From Rhizobium sp. FY34 (GTDB lineage Bacteria > Pseudomonadota > Alphaproteobacteria > Rhizobiales > Rhizobiaceae): DNA of 64,000 nt. The stretch is taken from the NCBI RefSeq assembly GCF_005222845.1, contig NZ_STFZ01000021.1:62001-126000 (forward strand), read 5' to 3'. Positions 1 to 9,558 of this stretch are shown here, in pieces (position 1 is the stretch's first letter; every line of letters begins with the position of its first letter). Made by a program: the position numbers and the translations under genes. The notes beneath the pieces are model-generated. The model was not told the origin of the DNA and did not search any database. It saw only the letters and a list, made by a program, of their open reading frames with translations.

Positions 1-1140
1 ATCTACGATCCCAAGGTTCGGAGTATCTTTTTTCAGATCGCGACAGCGGTAATCCTGACGTTTTTCGTCCTCGAGATTTACCACAACGTCACCACCAACC
101 TGCAGCAGTCGAACACTGCCTCCGGTTACGCTTTTCTCAACAGCCGGGCTGGCTTTGATATCGGCCAGTCCCTCATCGCCTATACCAGCGATTCCACCTA
201 TGGCCGCGCCATTATCGTCGGCCTGTTGAATACGCTGATGATCGCCTTCTGCGGCATTATCACGGCCACGATCCTCGGCTTTCTGGTCGGCCTTGGCCGC
301 CTGTCGAAGAACTGGCTGATTGCCAAGCTGTGCACCGTCTATGTCGAAGTGTTCCGCAACATTCCGCCGCTCCTGGTGATCTTCTTCTGGTATTCGGGCG
401 TTCTGTCGACATTGCCGCAGCCGCGTGATGCCATCCAGATCCCCGGCAGCATCTTCCTGAGCAATCGCGGCCTCACCTTCCCCAAGCCGATCTGGGGCGA
501 CGGCTCCGGCCTCATTCTCATCGGTCTGGCCGCAGCAATCGTTGCCGCCTTCGCCATTTCCCGCTGGGCAAAGGCGCGCCAGATGGCAACGGGAAAGCAA
601 TTTCCGGTTGGCTGGACCACGCTCGGCCTTCTGATCGGCCTTCCGCTGATCGGTTTCCTCGCGGCTGGCGCACCGTTGACCTTCGATATTCCCGTCGAAG
701 GCCGTTTCAATCTTTCGGGCGGCGCTGTCGTTGCACCGGAATTCGTGGCGCTCTATCTGGCGCTTTCCTTCTACACAGCCTCGTTCATTGCCGAAATTAT
801 CCGCGCGGGTATCCGGTCCGTGTCGAAGGGACAGAGCGAGGCAGCCTTTGCGCTCGGTCTGCAACCCTCGCACACGACCCGTCTCGTCGTGGTGCCGCAG
901 GCTATGCGCATCATCATCCCACCCTTGACCAGCCAGTATCTGAACCTGACGAAGAATTCGTCGCTCGGTATCGCGATCGGTTTCCCCGATCTCGTCTCGA
1001 CCGGCGGAACGACGTTGAACCAGACCGGCCAGGCCGTGGAAGTCGTTGCAATCTGGCTCGTGGTATATTTGAGCATCAGCATTGCCACCTCCCTGTTCAT
1101 GAACTGGTTCAACGCCAAAATGGCATTGGTGGAGCGCTAA
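1..1140 (+). CDS. aapQ: General L-amino acid ABC transporter permease AapQ (5' end outside window)
   Basis: Inner-membrane permease of the broad-specificity amino-acid ABC importer AapJQMP. The frame is open from base 1, so the start codon and the first residues lie upstream; 379 codons are visible. Several hydrophobic segments are evident. The cytoplasmic EAA loop, which docks with the ATPase, reads around AAFALGLQPSHTTRLVVVPQ near codons 279-298, followed by QAMRIIIPP. The long periplasmic insert typical of the AapQ/BztB type is present. The gene is followed 3 bp later by aapM and then aapP, so the three form one operon; the binding-protein gene aapJ should be just outside the window. The assignment is from family recognition and operon context. 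Confidence 0.93.
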   Translation: MYDPKVRSIFFQIATAVILTFFVLEIYHNVTTNLQQSNTASGYAFLNSRAGFDIGQSLIAYTSDSTYGRAIIVGLLNTLMIAFCGIITATILGFLVGLGRLSKNWLIAKLCTVYVEVFRNIPPLLVIFFWYSGVLSTLPQPRDAIQIPGSIFLSNRGLTFPKPIWGDGSGLILIGLAAAIVAAFAISRWAKARQMATGKQFPVGWTTLGLLIGLPLIGFLAAGAPLTFDIPVEGRFNLSGGAVVAPEFVALYLALSFYTASFIAEIIRAGIRSVSKGQSEAAFALGLQPSHTTRLVVVPQAMRIIIPPLTSQYLNLTKNSSLGIAIGFPDLVSTGGTTLNQTGQAVEVVAIWLVVYLSISIATSLFMNWFNAKMALVER

Positions 1141-1143
1141 GAC

Positions 1144-2298
1144 ATGGCCACGCGAAAAATCACTTTTGTCCGCGACAGCATGCTGCCGCCACAACCTGCT
1201 CCCCAGGCGTCCGGCAATTCCGCCGCCTGGGTGCGCGCCAATCTTCTGGCCACGCCGAAAGACGTGGTCATGACCCTCTTGGCCCTGGCTCTTCTGGCCT
1301 ATATGCTGCCCGGAATGATCAACTGGCTGTTTATCGAGGCCAGCTGGTTCGGATCGGACCGCTCGGTCTGCGCCACCATTGCCCAGGGCGGCATTCAGCC
1401 GAATGGCTGGCACGGGGCCTGCTGGGCCTTTGTGGAAGACCGCTTCGCGCAGTTTGTCTTCGGCCGTTATCCACTTGAAGAGCGCTGGCGCGTTCTTTTG
1501 ACGCTTGCGCTCTTCGTCGCACTACTCATTCCGGTTCTGATGCCAAAGGCGCCACGCAAGGGCCTGAATGCGCTCCTGCTCTTCGTTGTCTTTCCTGTCG
1601 TTGCCTTCTTTCTTCTGCATGGCGGTTTTGGCCTGTCGGAAGTGGAAACGCCGCTCTGGGGCGGATTGATGGTCACGCTGATCCTGTCCTTTGTCGGGAT
1701 TGCCGTATCACTGCCGCTCGGCATCCTTCTGGCGCTCGGGCGCCGGTCAAAAATGCCGGTGATCAAGACGATCTGCGTCGTCTTCATCGAAGTGATCCGT
1801 GGCGTACCGCTGATTACGGTTCTGTTCATGGCCAATGTCATGTTGCCACTCTTCCTGCCCACAGGCTGGACGATCGACAACTTCCTGCGTGCACTGGTCG
1901 GTGTCGCCCTGTTTGCCTCGGCCTATATGGCCGAAGTCATTCGCGGCGGCTTGCAGGCCATTCCGAAAGGACAGACGGAAGGCGCTGAATCGCTGGGCCT
2001 CAGCTATTGGCAGACGATCCGGCTGATCATCCTGCCGCAGGCCATCAAGCTGGTCATTCCGGGCATCGTCAACACGTTCATCGGCCTATTCAAGGATACC
2101 TCGCTCGTCTCGATCATCGGGATGTTCGATCTCCTGGGCATTGTACAGCTGAACTTCCGGGATTCTGCATGGATCGCACCAGCCGTGCCGATCACAGGTC
2201 TCGTATTCGCCGGGTTCATGTTCTGGATCTTCTGCTTCGGCATGTCGCGCTACTCCGCCTTCATGGAGCGGCACCTCGACACCGGGCACAAACGATAA
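1144..2298 (+). CDS. aapM: General L-amino acid ABC transporter permease AapM
   Basis: Second permease of the AapJQMP importer, 384 residues. An N-terminal cytoplasmic stretch leads into the first membrane helix near residue 40, and there is a large loop before the core permease domain in the C-terminal half. The EAA loop reads [20 protein letters not shown] near residues 280-299. The ATG is 3 bp after the aapQ stop, consistent with translational coupling. AapM pairs with AapQ to form the membrane channel and is energised by AapP encoded just downstream. The length fits the AapM/BztC family. Confidence 0.94.
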   Translation: MATRKITFVRDSMLPPQPAPQASGNSAAWVRANLLATPKDVVMTLLALALLAYMLPGMINWLFIEASWFGSDRSVCATIAQGGIQPNGWHGACWAFVEDRFAQFVFGRYPLEERWRVLLTLALFVALLIPVLMPKAPRKGLNALLLFVVFPVVAFFLLHGGFGLSEVETPLWGGLMVTLILSFVGIAVSLPLGILLALGRRSKMPVIKTICVVFIEVIRGVPLITVLFMANVMLPLFLPTGWTIDNFLRALVGVALFASAYMAEVIRGGLQAIPKGQTEGAESLGLSYWQTIRLIILPQAIKLVIPGIVNTFIGLFKDTSLVSIIGMFDLLGIVQLNFRDSAWIAPAVPITGLVFAGFMFWIFCFGMSRYSAFMERHLDTGHKR

Positions 2299-2312
2299 AA
2301 AAGGGGAAAGAC

Positions 2313-3086
2313 ATGGCAGACGCCGCACCCAAGAAGACAGCCGTTTCAAATACCGACGTGGCCGTCGAAATCACCGCAATGAACAAGTGGTACGGAGATT
2401 TTCACGTCCTGCGCGATGTGAACCTCAAAGTCATGGCAGGCGAACGCATTGTCATCGCTGGGCCATCCGGTTCCGGAAAATCGACGATGATTCGCTGCAT
2501 CAACCGGCTGGAAGAACACCAGTCCGGACAGATCGTCGTTGACGGTATCGAACTGACGAATGACCTAAAGAAGATCGATGAAGTGCGCCGCGAAGTCGGC
2601 ATGGTCTTCCAGCACTTCAACCTCTTCCCGCATCTGACGATCCTGGAAAACTGCACGCTTGCACCGATCTGGGTTCGTAAGATGCCGAAGAAGGAAGCGG
2701 AAGAAATCGCGATGCACTTCCTGAAGCGCGTCAAGATTCCGGAACAGGCCAACAAATATCCGGGCCAACTCTCCGGCGGACAGCAGCAGCGCGTGGCAAT
2801 TGCCCGCTCGCTGTGCATGAAGCCGAAGATCATGCTCTTCGATGAGCCGACATCTGCACTCGATCCGGAAATGGTGAAGGAAGTGCTCGACACGATGGTG
2901 GGTCTTGCCGAAGAAGGCATGACCATGCTCTGCGTGACCCACGAAATGGGCTTTGCCCGCCAGGTCGCGGACCGCGTCATTTTCATGGACCAGGGGCAGA
3001 TCGTCGAGCAGAACGCGCCGGCGGAATTCTTCGACAATCCGCAGCACGAGCGCACCCGACTCTTCCTCAGCCAGATTCTGCACTAG
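2313..3086 (+). CDS. aapP: General L-amino acid ABC transporter ATP-binding protein AapP
   Basis: Cytoplasmic ATPase that powers the AapQM channel, 257 residues. Visible motifs are Walker A (GPSGSGKST), the Q-loop ([11 protein letters not shown]), the signature [15 protein letters not shown], Walker B ([13 protein letters not shown]) and the H-loop (CVTHEMGFA). A longer open frame reaches back to 2007 inside aapM. The ATG at 2313 was chosen because it has a purine-rich AAGGGGAAAG ribosome site just upstream and gives the usual family length of about 257. It lies 14 bp after aapM and is the last gene of the operon, followed by two hairpins. Confidence 0.96.
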   Translation: MADAAPKKTAVSNTDVAVEITAMNKWYGDFHVLRDVNLKVMAGERIVIAGPSGSGKSTMIRCINRLEEHQSGQIVVDGIELTNDLKKIDEVRREVGMVFQHFNLFPHLTILENCTLAPIWVRKMPKKEAEEIAMHFLKRVKIPEQANKYPGQLSGGQQQRVAIARSLCMKPKIMLFDEPTSALDPEMVKEVLDTMVGLAEEGMTMLCVTHEMGFARQVADRVIFMDQGQIVEQNAPAEFFDNPQHERTRLFLSQILH

Positions 3087-3156
3087 TGCTTCTATTGTGA
3101 CATTTGCGTCCCGTCACGAGACCCTTACGAGTAAATGTCGGCGCAGAAAAATCAAC

Positions 3157-3180
3157 AAGGGCGGCCAACAAGCCGCCCTT
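3157..3180 (+). terminator. GC-rich hairpin downstream of aapP
   Basis: A perfect 9-bp stem (AAGGGCGGC pairing with GCCGCCCTT) with a 6-base loop lies 71 bp after the aapP stop. It has no T-run of its own, so it may protect the mRNA 3' end or work together with the hairpin just after it. Confidence 0.5.
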
Positions 3181-3192
3181 CACTATGATGGC

Positions 3193-3221
3193 AAACCCGT
3201 CGATTGTTTCGGCGGGTTTTT
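3193..3221 (+). terminator. Rho-independent terminator of the aap operon
   Basis: An AAACCCG...CGGGTTT stem, extended inwards by a G-U pair and a CG/CG pair, is followed by TTTTT on the plus strand. This is the better terminator for aapQMP. Confidence 0.65.
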
Positions 3222-3352
3222 GCGTTCTCTGGCGTTGAGATTTCGGCTGACGGATCGCCCGGCGCTTCACATGTGCCTTCGAAGAAGTCGCCTCGACATG
3301 AAGCGGCGACCTATCGCCGGATCACTGACGAGATCAACAGTAAAGGCATGAA

Positions 3353-3378
3353 AAAAGGCGGCTCGAAGGCCGCCTTTT
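3353..3378 (-). terminator. Terminator of rpsD
   Basis: A perfect 10-bp stem (AAAAGGCGGC with GCCGCCTTTT) and 6-base loop lies 23 bp beyond the rpsD stop. Read on the minus strand it ends in a run of six T. The plus-strand reading also ends in T, so it may work in both directions. Confidence 0.85.
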
Positions 3379-3401
3379 CAGTATGATAAATCCGTAACCG
3401 A

Positions 3402-4019
3402 TTAACGCGAATAGAATTCGACAACCAGGTTCGGTTCCATGATGACGGCGTAAGGCACGTCCGACAGGGTGGGCACGCGAACGAAGGTCGCAACCATCTT
3501 GTTGTGATCGGCATCGATATAGTCCGGAACGTCACGCTCAGCGAGCGAAACGGATTCCAGAACCGTGACCATCTGCTTGGACTTTTCGCGAACTTCGATC
3601 ACGTCGCCAGCCTTGCAGCGGTAGGAACCGATGTTGACGCGAACGCCGTTGACCGTGACGTGGCCGTGGTTGACGAACTGGCGGGCAGCAAACACCGTCG
3701 GTACGAACTTGGCGCGGTAGACGATAGCGTCCAGACGCGATTCCAAGAGGCCGATCAGGTTTTCGCCGGTATCGCCCTTGCGGCGGTTGGCTTCGTCATA
3801 GGTGGCGCGGAACTGCTTCTCGCGGATATCGCCGTAGTAGCCCTTCAGCTTCTGCTTGGCGCGCAGCTGCACACCGAAGTCCGAAAGCTTGCCCTTGCGG
3901 CGCTGACCGTGCTGGCCAGGACCGTATTCGCGACGGTTGACCGGGGACTTCGGACGACCCCAGATATTCTCGCCCATACGGCGATCGATTTTGTACTTGG
4001 ACGACGCGCGCTTGCTCAT
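3402..4019 (-). CDS. rpsD: 30S ribosomal protein S4
   Basis: Primary 16S rRNA-binding protein that nucleates small-subunit assembly, 205 residues. The N-terminus [16 protein letters not shown], the segment [16 protein letters not shown] and the S4 RNA-binding domain (residues about 94-155, [14 protein letters not shown], then [14 protein letters not shown]) identify it clearly. An upstream in-frame start at 4034 would add five residues; the ATG at 4019 matches the alphaproteobacterial S4 start. It stands alone rather than in a ribosomal protein operon, as is normal for rhizobia, and has its own promoter and terminator. Confidence 0.98.
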   Translation of the reverse strand: MSKRASSKYKIDRRMGENIWGRPKSPVNRREYGPGQHGQRRKGKLSDFGVQLRAKQKLKGYYGDIREKQFRATYDEANRRKGDTGENLIGLLESRLDAIVYRAKFVPTVFAARQFVNHGHVTVNGVRVNIGSYRCKAGDVIEVREKSKQMVTVLESVSLAERDVPDYIDADHNKMVATFVRVPTLSDVPYAVIMEPNLVVEFYSR

Positions 4020-4087
4020 CGCATTTCCTTTCATAGGTTTTCACCGGCCTGTTACCAAACCGGCTTTAAGGAAACACGCCCTCCTAA

Positions 4088-4108
4088 GAGATGCCGTTGA
4101 CGGCACCT
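4088..4108 (-). other. Hairpin in the rpsD 5' leader
   Basis: GAGATGCCG and CGGCACCTC form a 9-bp stem with one G-U pair (minus-strand reading) around a 4-base loop, within the predicted untranslated leader of rpsD. S4 is an autogenous translational repressor in other bacteria, so a structured leader is plausible, but no known S4 operator is recognised here. Confidence 0.4.
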
Positions 4109-4163
4109 CTGACAGGTTTCTCACGGAGCATCCGGAGACAACCACGGGACATGTCAAATGAAA

Positions 4164-4185
4164 CACCGGGCGTTGCCACCCGGTG
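4164..4185 (-). other. Hairpin near the 5' end of the rpsD transcript
   Basis: CACCGGG and CCCGGTG form a perfect 7-bp stem with an 8-base loop, just downstream of the predicted rpsD transcription start. It could stabilise the 5' end or form part of a regulatory leader. Confidence 0.4.
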
Positions 4186-4195
4186 CTTGAGGCGG

Positions 4196-4224
4196 TCTTT
4201 AGGGACAAGTCATGGAATTGTCAA
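4196..4224 (-). promoter_or_regulatory. Sigma-70-type promoter of rpsD
   Basis: On the minus strand, a perfect TTGACA (-35, bases 4224-4219) and TAAAGA (-10, bases 4201-4196) are separated by 17 bp. The predicted start near 4189 gives a leader of about 170 nt before rpsD. Confidence 0.65.
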
Positions 4225-4359
4225 CAACGACACCACGGAAGCGCGACGGTGGCGGCATTGAATGCTGGATAACGTCTATTCACAAATCTGCCGTCCTACT
4301 TGATTTTTTCTGTTGTTCCCCCCTTGAATGACAAAAACAGGCTTCCCATCTCAATTATC

Positions 4360-4416
4360 AGCACCGGGCCCCTCTGACGTGTACAGCCGGATCGACCCGT
4401 GATGTCGGTGCTTTTT
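4360..4416 (+). promoter_or_regulatory. Terminator-like hairpin in the leader of the TerC gene
   Basis: AGCACCG (4360-4366) can pair with CGGTGCT (4406-4412), followed immediately by TTTTT; GGG and CCC inside the arms can extend the stem past a bulge. It lies only 34 bp before the TerC start codon and on the same strand. It may be an attenuator or the expression platform of a regulatory RNA. I compared it mentally with the yybP-ykoY manganese riboswitch that often precedes TerC genes and could not recognise that motif. Confidence 0.4.
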
Positions 4417-4450
4417 CCATTCAACTTGATCCGGCGTTGGAAGACCCGTC

Positions 4451-5440
4451 ATGGATTTTCTCGTCGTCGATGTACTCGGCAAGCCACTCTGGATGTGGCT
4501 CACCTTTGTTGTTGTCGTACTTGTACTGCTGGCACTCGATCTTGGTGTTCTCCACAAGGATAGCCGCGAAATTGGCATCAAAGAGAGCTTCGTCCTTTCC
4601 GCTTTCTACATTTCTCTCGGCCTCGCCTTCGGTGGCTGGATCTGGTACCAGAGCGGCGAACAGGCCGGCCTGGAATATCTGACCGGATTCGTGGTCGAAA
4701 AAAGCCTCGCGATGGACAATATCTTCGTCATCGCCATGATCTTCGGATATTTCTCCATTCCCCGCGCCTACCAGCACCGTGTGCTTCTCTGGGGCATTCT
4801 CGGCGTCATCATCCTGCGCGGCATCATGATCGCCGCCGGCGCGGCCATCGTCGAGAACTACAACTGGGTACTTTATATCTTCGCAGCCTTCCTGATCATC
4901 ACCGGCATCAAGATGCTGCTGACGGCTGAGCAGGAATATGATGTCTCCACCAACCCGGTGCTGAAATTTCTGCGCAAGAAGCTTCCGGTCACGGACAGCC
5001 TGCGCGGCGAAAAGTTCATGGTGCGCGAGACCGATGAAAAGACCGGCAAGCTGAAGACCTTCATCACGCCGCTCTTCCTTGCCCTGGTGATGGTGGAACT
5101 GGCCGACGTCATCTTCGCCGTCGATTCCATCCCGGCGATCTTTGCCATCACGACAGACCCCTATATCGTCTACACGTCCAATATCTTCGCGATCCTTGGC
5201 CTTCGCGCGCTCTACTTTGCGCTCTCGGCCCTGATCCACCGCTTTGCCTATCTCAAGTACGCGCTGTCGGTCGTCCTGATCTTCATCGGCTCCAAGATCT
5301 TCCTTGCCGACATGCTCGGCCTTGCCAAGATCCCGCCGGTCGTCTCGCTGACCGTAACGCTGGGCATCCTTGCCGCCGGCATCTTCGGCTCGCTCTGGGC
5401 GACCCGCAACCTGCCCACGGATACCAGCCACGGCAAATAA
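4451..5440 (+). CDS. TerC family integral membrane protein
   Basis: Polytopic inner-membrane protein of 329 residues with seven to nine hydrophobic helices. Family hallmarks are EKSLAMDNIFVI near residues 82-93 and ADVIFAVDSIPAIFAIT near residues 219-235, the latter carrying the conserved acidic residues within the membrane. TerC/Alx proteins are linked to manganese export, alkaline pH response and metalation of exported proteins, and historically to tellurite resistance; the substrate cannot be read from the sequence. The gene is monocistronic, preceded by a leader hairpin and followed by a strong terminator. Confidence 0.9.
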   Translation: MDFLVVDVLGKPLWMWLTFVVVVLVLLALDLGVLHKDSREIGIKESFVLSAFYISLGLAFGGWIWYQSGEQAGLEYLTGFVVEKSLAMDNIFVIAMIFGYFSIPRAYQHRVLLWGILGVIILRGIMIAAGAAIVENYNWVLYIFAAFLIITGIKMLLTAEQEYDVSTNPVLKFLRKKLPVTDSLRGEKFMVRETDEKTGKLKTFITPLFLALVMVELADVIFAVDSIPAIFAITTDPYIVYTSNIFAILGLRALYFALSALIHRFAYLKYALSVVLIFIGSKIFLADMLGLAKIPPVVSLTVTLGILAAGIFGSLWATRNLPTDTSHGK

Positions 5441-5462
5441 GCCGGGCTGACACACCAATATC

Positions 5463-5490
5463 ACCGCGCCGGCTCAACCGGCGCGGTTTT
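5463..5490 (+). terminator. Terminator of the TerC gene
   Basis: A perfect 10-bp stem, ACCGCGCCGG with CCGGCGCGGT, and a CTCAA loop are followed by TTTT. The same stem and almost the same loop recur at 7974-8004. Confidence 0.85.
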
Positions 5491-5755
5491 CTCCGTCTTG
5501 GCGGCATAGAAAGAATACCGACAGGATCCGGGCACTTGGCGTCCGCTTAGCTGAGACACACACTATACACCCAATGTCCCATTTATTTTATAGTATTATA
5601 ATTTTCTGAAATTTTAACTCCAAATCAAACCGTCCATATGTTGCTCGCTTCATGCGGCAAGTCTGCACAATTTGACCCTTCTTCAATCTTTTCTCCCTAG
5701 TGACAAAAAGTTGCCTGTCAAAAGCATCAGCTTTCTTTGGGGGATGAGGATAATG
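5491..5755. other. Intergenic region with an AT-rich patch before the chemoreceptor gene
   Basis: No gene is seen. Bases about 5577-5640 are strikingly AT-rich against the GC-rich surroundings, as in many upstream regions of regulated chemotaxis genes. No convincing -35/-10 pair was found. Confidence 0.4.
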
Positions 5756-7951
5756 ATGTTCGCCTTTCTGTTTCGCTCTCTACGAGGGCGTTTCACGCTT
5801 CTCACCGTTCTGGGTTTCGTCTTAGGCCTGAGCTCCGTTGCACTCGTCGGCACGGCCTTCATGGAAACGGCCATGCGCCGCGACGCCCAGGCGGCAGCAC
5901 GTGGGCTTCTTCTCCAATATGCCAATGATATTCGTTCGGACATTGCCCGCTCATCGGCACTGATCAATACACTGGCCGAAACTGCCGCAGCCGTTGCATC
6001 CTCTGAGAAGCCGGATCGTGACCTGCTGGGAGATATGGTCAGCCGAAGCTTGAACGGCCAAGCCGATCTGCTGGGGATAAGCCTGGTCTTTGAAGACAAT
6101 ATGCTGGATGGAGAAGACCAGCACTTTCAGGACCATCCGAATTCTGGCCTGAATAGCGGTCGGTTTGCCACCTATCTTTACCGCTCCGGCAGTTCGGCCA
6201 TCGACATCGAAAAGCTGGACATGGCAGATGCGGCAGCGGCCGTCTGGTACGATACCCCCTTGAAATCCGGCAGGCTGATGATCACGCCCGCCTATGCGGA
6301 CCTGATCGACAACACCGAAACCATGATCACCACCATTGCCGCACCTGTGCGCCGGGGCCAAGACGTGATCGGCGTGGCCGGCGCTGATTTCAACCTCGGC
6401 GACATATCCAAGCGCATCGCGGCACTGAAGCCCTTCAATTCCGGTGCCGTGTCGCTTATCGACGGTTCCGGCCTGTGGCTTGCGCATGCCGACCGGACGC
6501 GGCTGGCGAAACCGGCCGATATCAGCGATGTCCAGACCCTGACGCAAAGGGCTAGCGCGCAAGATGTCGTGGATCAGACGGATTCCAACGGCATCTATCA
6601 CGCCGCCTTCAAGATTCGCTTCCCCGACATCGGCGAGGAATGGACGCTGCTGCTCGCGGTGCCAGGAGCCGATATGGTGGCGAATGCCACACAGGCGCGC
6701 AACAACATGCTGATGTTCGGCGGCCTGATTGCCCTTGTTGCACTGATACTGACATCTGTTGCCGCAAGCCGCTTCTTCGGCCCCATTTCCACGATGACAC
6801 GCGTCATGCACCGGCTTGCAGTCGGCGAAAACGACATGACAATCCCCTTCACCCAGCGCCAGGATGAAATCGGTGGCATGGCAGCATCTATCGCCGTTTT
6901 TCAGGCCGCAGCCCTGCGCAATCGCCAGCTGGAGAACGAGGCTGAAGAGGCACGTCGGCGCCTGGAAGAGGATCGCGCGCTGAGCCAGGCAAAGGCCGAG
7001 GCCGAGGCTTCGCAGAAGCTTCACGAGGCGACATCCGGGCTTGCCTCCGGCCTTAAGCGGTTGGCATCCGGCGATCTTGCCTTCAGCCTTTCCGAGCCCT
7101 TCGCGCCGGAATTCGAGGCCCTTCGGCACGATTTCAACAACTCGATCCAGCAGCTTGCCGATACCCTGGTCTCCATCATTGACGGCATAGCCTCGATCGA
7201 TGAGGGCGCCATTGCGATCAATGCCGGTGCCAATGACCTATCGAAGCGCACCGAACAGCAGGCGGCAGCCCTGGAAGAAACGGCGGCCGCCATCGAGCAA
7301 ATCACCATCAATGTGAAGAATGCCTCGCAATTGACCGAGGAGGCTCGCCGGGTTGCCCGCGAAGCCAATAGCGACGCCGCCCGCTCCGGCACTGTCGTGA
7401 TACGGGCGGAGGAGGCCATGCGCACGATCGAGGCAAGCTCGACCAAGATATCGAGCATCATCGGCGTTATCGACGAGATCGCCTTCCAGACGAACCTGCT
7501 GGCGCTGAATGCCGGCGTGGAGGCTGCGCGCGCCGGCGAAGCCGGTAAGGGCTTTGCCGTGGTTGCCCAGGAAGTGCGGGAGCTTGCCCAGCGGTCGGCG
7601 TCCGCCGCAAAGGAAATCAAGGCGCTCATCGTCACCTCCAGCGGACAGATCGGCGATGGTGTGGAACTAGTGCGTCAGGCGGGCGCGTCACTATCGGGCA
7701 TTTCGGCCTATATCGGTCAGATGAACGAGCATATGGAATCCATTTCCACATCGTCGCGTGAGCAGTTCATCGGCCTGGCGGAGGTGAACTCCGCAGTCAC
7801 CGAACTGGACCAGACAACCCAGCGCAATGCGGCAATGGTTGAGGAAACCACAGCCTCCGTTGGATCGCTTGCGACGGAATCAGACCGCCTGCAAAATCTG
7901 GTGCGTCGCTTCCAACTGCCGGTGCGTCACGCTCTGTCACGCGCGGCGTAA
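5756..7951 (+). CDS. Methyl-accepting chemotaxis protein
   Basis: Transmembrane chemoreceptor of about 731 residues that signals through CheA/CheW. An N-terminal helix is followed by a periplasmic sensor of roughly 270 residues, Cache-like by size and layout, then a second helix near residues 318-338 and a HAMP domain. A second HAMP-like segment ([14 protein letters not shown]) follows a charged coiled coil. The signalling domain has the conserved tip [20 protein letters not shown] and then [19 protein letters not shown]. No C-terminal CheR/CheB pentapeptide is present. ATGs occur at 5744, 5753 and 5756; 5756 is chosen because an AGGA site sits 5 bp before it. The ligand is unknown. Confidence 0.93.
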   Translation: MFAFLFRSLRGRFTLLTVLGFVLGLSSVALVGTAFMETAMRRDAQAAARGLLLQYANDIRSDIARSSALINTLAETAAAVASSEKPDRDLLGDMVSRSLNGQADLLGISLVFEDNMLDGEDQHFQDHPNSGLNSGRFATYLYRSGSSAIDIEKLDMADAAAAVWYDTPLKSGRLMITPAYADLIDNTETMITTIAAPVRRGQDVIGVAGADFNLGDISKRIAALKPFNSGAVSLIDGSGLWLAHADRTRLAKPADISDVQTLTQRASAQDVVDQTDSNGIYHAAFKIRFPDIGEEWTLLLAVPGADMVANATQARNNMLMFGGLIALVALILTSVAASRFFGPISTMTRVMHRLAVGENDMTIPFTQRQDEIGGMAASIAVFQAAALRNRQLENEAEEARRRLEEDRALSQAKAEAEASQKLHEATSGLASGLKRLASGDLAFSLSEPFAPEFEALRHDFNNSIQQLADTLVSIIDGIASIDEGAIAINAGANDLSKRTEQQAAALEETAAAIEQITINVKNASQLTEEARRVAREANSDAARSGTVVIRAEEAMRTIEASSTKISSIIGVIDEIAFQTNLLALNAGVEAARAGEAGKGFAVVAQEVRELAQRSASAAKEIKALIVTSSGQIGDGVELVRQAGASLSGISAYIGQMNEHMESISTSSREQFIGLAEVNSAVTELDQTTQRNAAMVEETTASVGSLATESDRLQNLVRRFQLPVRHALSRAA

Positions 7952-7973
7952 GGCAAAGCTTTCACGTATGGGC

Positions 7974-8004
7974 ACCGCGCCGGCTCAACCCCGGCGCGGT
8001 TTTT
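7974..8004 (+). terminator. Terminator of the chemoreceptor gene
   Basis: A perfect 10-bp ACCGCGCCGG/CCGGCGCGGT stem with a CTCAACC loop is followed by five T. It repeats the stem of the terminator at 5463-5490. Confidence 0.85.
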
Positions 8005-8085
8005 CTTTGCGCGATCCGGCATTCCCGAGAGCGCAATGGCGCGCTAAGCTCAAAGCCATTGCCAGCCAGAATCGGATACATACTC

Positions 8086-9330
8086 ATGTCGCTGCCCACA
8101 GATACCGTGCTTGACCGTTTTCTCCGCTATGTCGTGATCGACACGCAATCCGACGCCACGTCCCAGAGCCAGCCATCGACGGACAAGCAGAAAAACCTTG
8201 GCCGCCTTCTGGAAGCGGAACTGAAGGCCCTCGGACTTGCCGATGCCCATCTCGACGAGCATGGCAATGTCTATGCGACTGTTCCGGCCACGACGAAAAA
8301 GACCGTGCCTTCCATCTGCTTCTGTTCGCATATGGATACGGCACCCGACTTTTCCGGCACCGGCGTCAAGCCACAGATCGTCAAGAACTACCAGGGTGGC
8401 GACATCCGGCTGATCGGTGACGCAAACCAGGTCATCAAGGTGTCTGAACATCCCGAACTGTCCAACCAGATCGGCCATGACATTGTCACCACCGACGGCA
8501 CGACGCTGCTCGGCGCCGATGACAAGGCCGGCATTGCCGAAATCATGACTGCCGCGCAATTCCTGCTGGCCCATCCCGAAATCCCGCACGGACCGGTCAA
8601 GATCCTCTTCACCACGGATGAGGAAATCGGTCGCGGCGCCGACAAGGTGGACATCAAAAAGCTTGGCGCCGCCTTCGGCTATACGCTGGATGGCTCGACG
8701 ATTGGCGAGATCGAGAACGAGACCTTTTCCGCCGATGGCGTGACGATTACGATCACCGGCGTTGCCATGCATCCGGGCACGGCGAAGAACAGAATGGAGA
8801 ATGCCATCAAAATCGCCGCCGGCATTGTCGCCCGCCTGCCGCAGGACCAGGCGCCGGAAACGACGGAAGGCAAACAGGGTTTCATCCATCCGGTCGGCAT
8901 CAGCGGCGCCATGGAGGGCGCGACCGTCAGCTTCATCATCCGCGACTTCGAGGAACAGGGCCTCACCGATAAGGAAGAGCTGCTGAAGACCATCACCCAG
9001 GATGTGATGGCGGCCTATCCCGGCTCCAGCTTCACCTTCACGGTGAAGCAGCAGTATCGCAATATGAAGATCGTTCTCGATCGCCACCCGGAGGTGATGG
9101 ATAATCTCATCGAGGCAACAAAGCGCGTCGGACTTACACCCAGGATCCACAGCATCCGCGGCGGCACGGATGGCTCACGCCTTTCCTTCATGGGCCTACC
9201 CTGCCCCAATATCTTTACCGGCGGCCATGCCTATCACTCGCCGCTCGAATGGGTGAGCGTCGAGGATATGGAAACCTCGGTGAAGACGATCGTGGAACTG
9301 GTGAAGGTCTGGGAAGAGCGGGCGGCGTGA
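8086..9330 (+). CDS. pepT: Peptidase T (tripeptide aminopeptidase)
   Basis: Cytoplasmic di-zinc M20 aminopeptidase that removes N-terminal residues from tripeptides; 414 residues, the family norm. Metal-ligand motifs are visible: SHMDTAPD near residues 80-87, GADDKAG near 139-145 and TDEEIGRG near 175-182, and the C-terminal GGTDGSRLSFMG and GGHAYHSPLEW segments. The ATG at 8086 (MSLPTD) is preferred over a TTG at 8059 because only the ATG matches usual PepT starts. The gene is monocistronic. Confidence 0.96.
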   Translation: MSLPTDTVLDRFLRYVVIDTQSDATSQSQPSTDKQKNLGRLLEAELKALGLADAHLDEHGNVYATVPATTKKTVPSICFCSHMDTAPDFSGTGVKPQIVKNYQGGDIRLIGDANQVIKVSEHPELSNQIGHDIVTTDGTTLLGADDKAGIAEIMTAAQFLLAHPEIPHGPVKILFTTDEEIGRGADKVDIKKLGAAFGYTLDGSTIGEIENETFSADGVTITITGVAMHPGTAKNRMENAIKIAAGIVARLPQDQAPETTEGKQGFIHPVGISGAMEGATVSFIIRDFEEQGLTDKEELLKTITQDVMAAYPGSSFTFTVKQQYRNMKIVLDRHPEVMDNLIEATKRVGLTPRIHSIRGGTDGSRLSFMGLPCPNIFTGGHAYHSPLEWVSVEDMETSVKTIVELVKVWEERAA

Positions 9331-9475
9331 GGCATTTAGCGGGAGGACTGTAGATGTGGCAGGGACCGAGATAGCCTGACTAACGCGATGCCCCCGCCCT
9401 GCCAACCAGACAGTATGCCGCTATCACCGATCTTCGCTTGATGTTGATTGAGGATAGGGGTTTGGCCACGCGGTG

Positions 9476-9510
9476 ATCTCCCCACCTGTGGGGGAGATGG
9501 CCGGCAGGCC
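9476..9510. repeat. Palindromic intergenic repeat of a type common in rhizobial genomes
   Basis: ATCTCCCC and GGGGAGAT form an 8-bp stem around a 7-base loop, directly followed by GGCCGGCAGGCC (a second short palindrome) and an AGAGGGGG tail. From memory this two-hairpin pattern recurs between genes in Agrobacterium, Rhizobium and relatives. It lies between convergent pepT and the HerA-like gene. Confidence 0.5.
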
Positions 9511-9558
9511 AGAGGGGGCAAGTTTCATACACCGGCATTCGGCAACCCGGAGCCTTAT

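Noticed and set aside
2007..2312. N-terminal extension of aapP into aapM
   Set aside because: The true start at 2313 has a ribosome site and gives the family length.
4230..4450. yybP-ykoY manganese riboswitch before the TerC gene
   Set aside because: The conserved riboswitch sequences could not be recognised; only a terminator-like hairpin is supported.
4421..5464. 347-codon minus-strand open frame
   Set aside because: Antisense shadow of the TerC gene; translation is charged low complexity.
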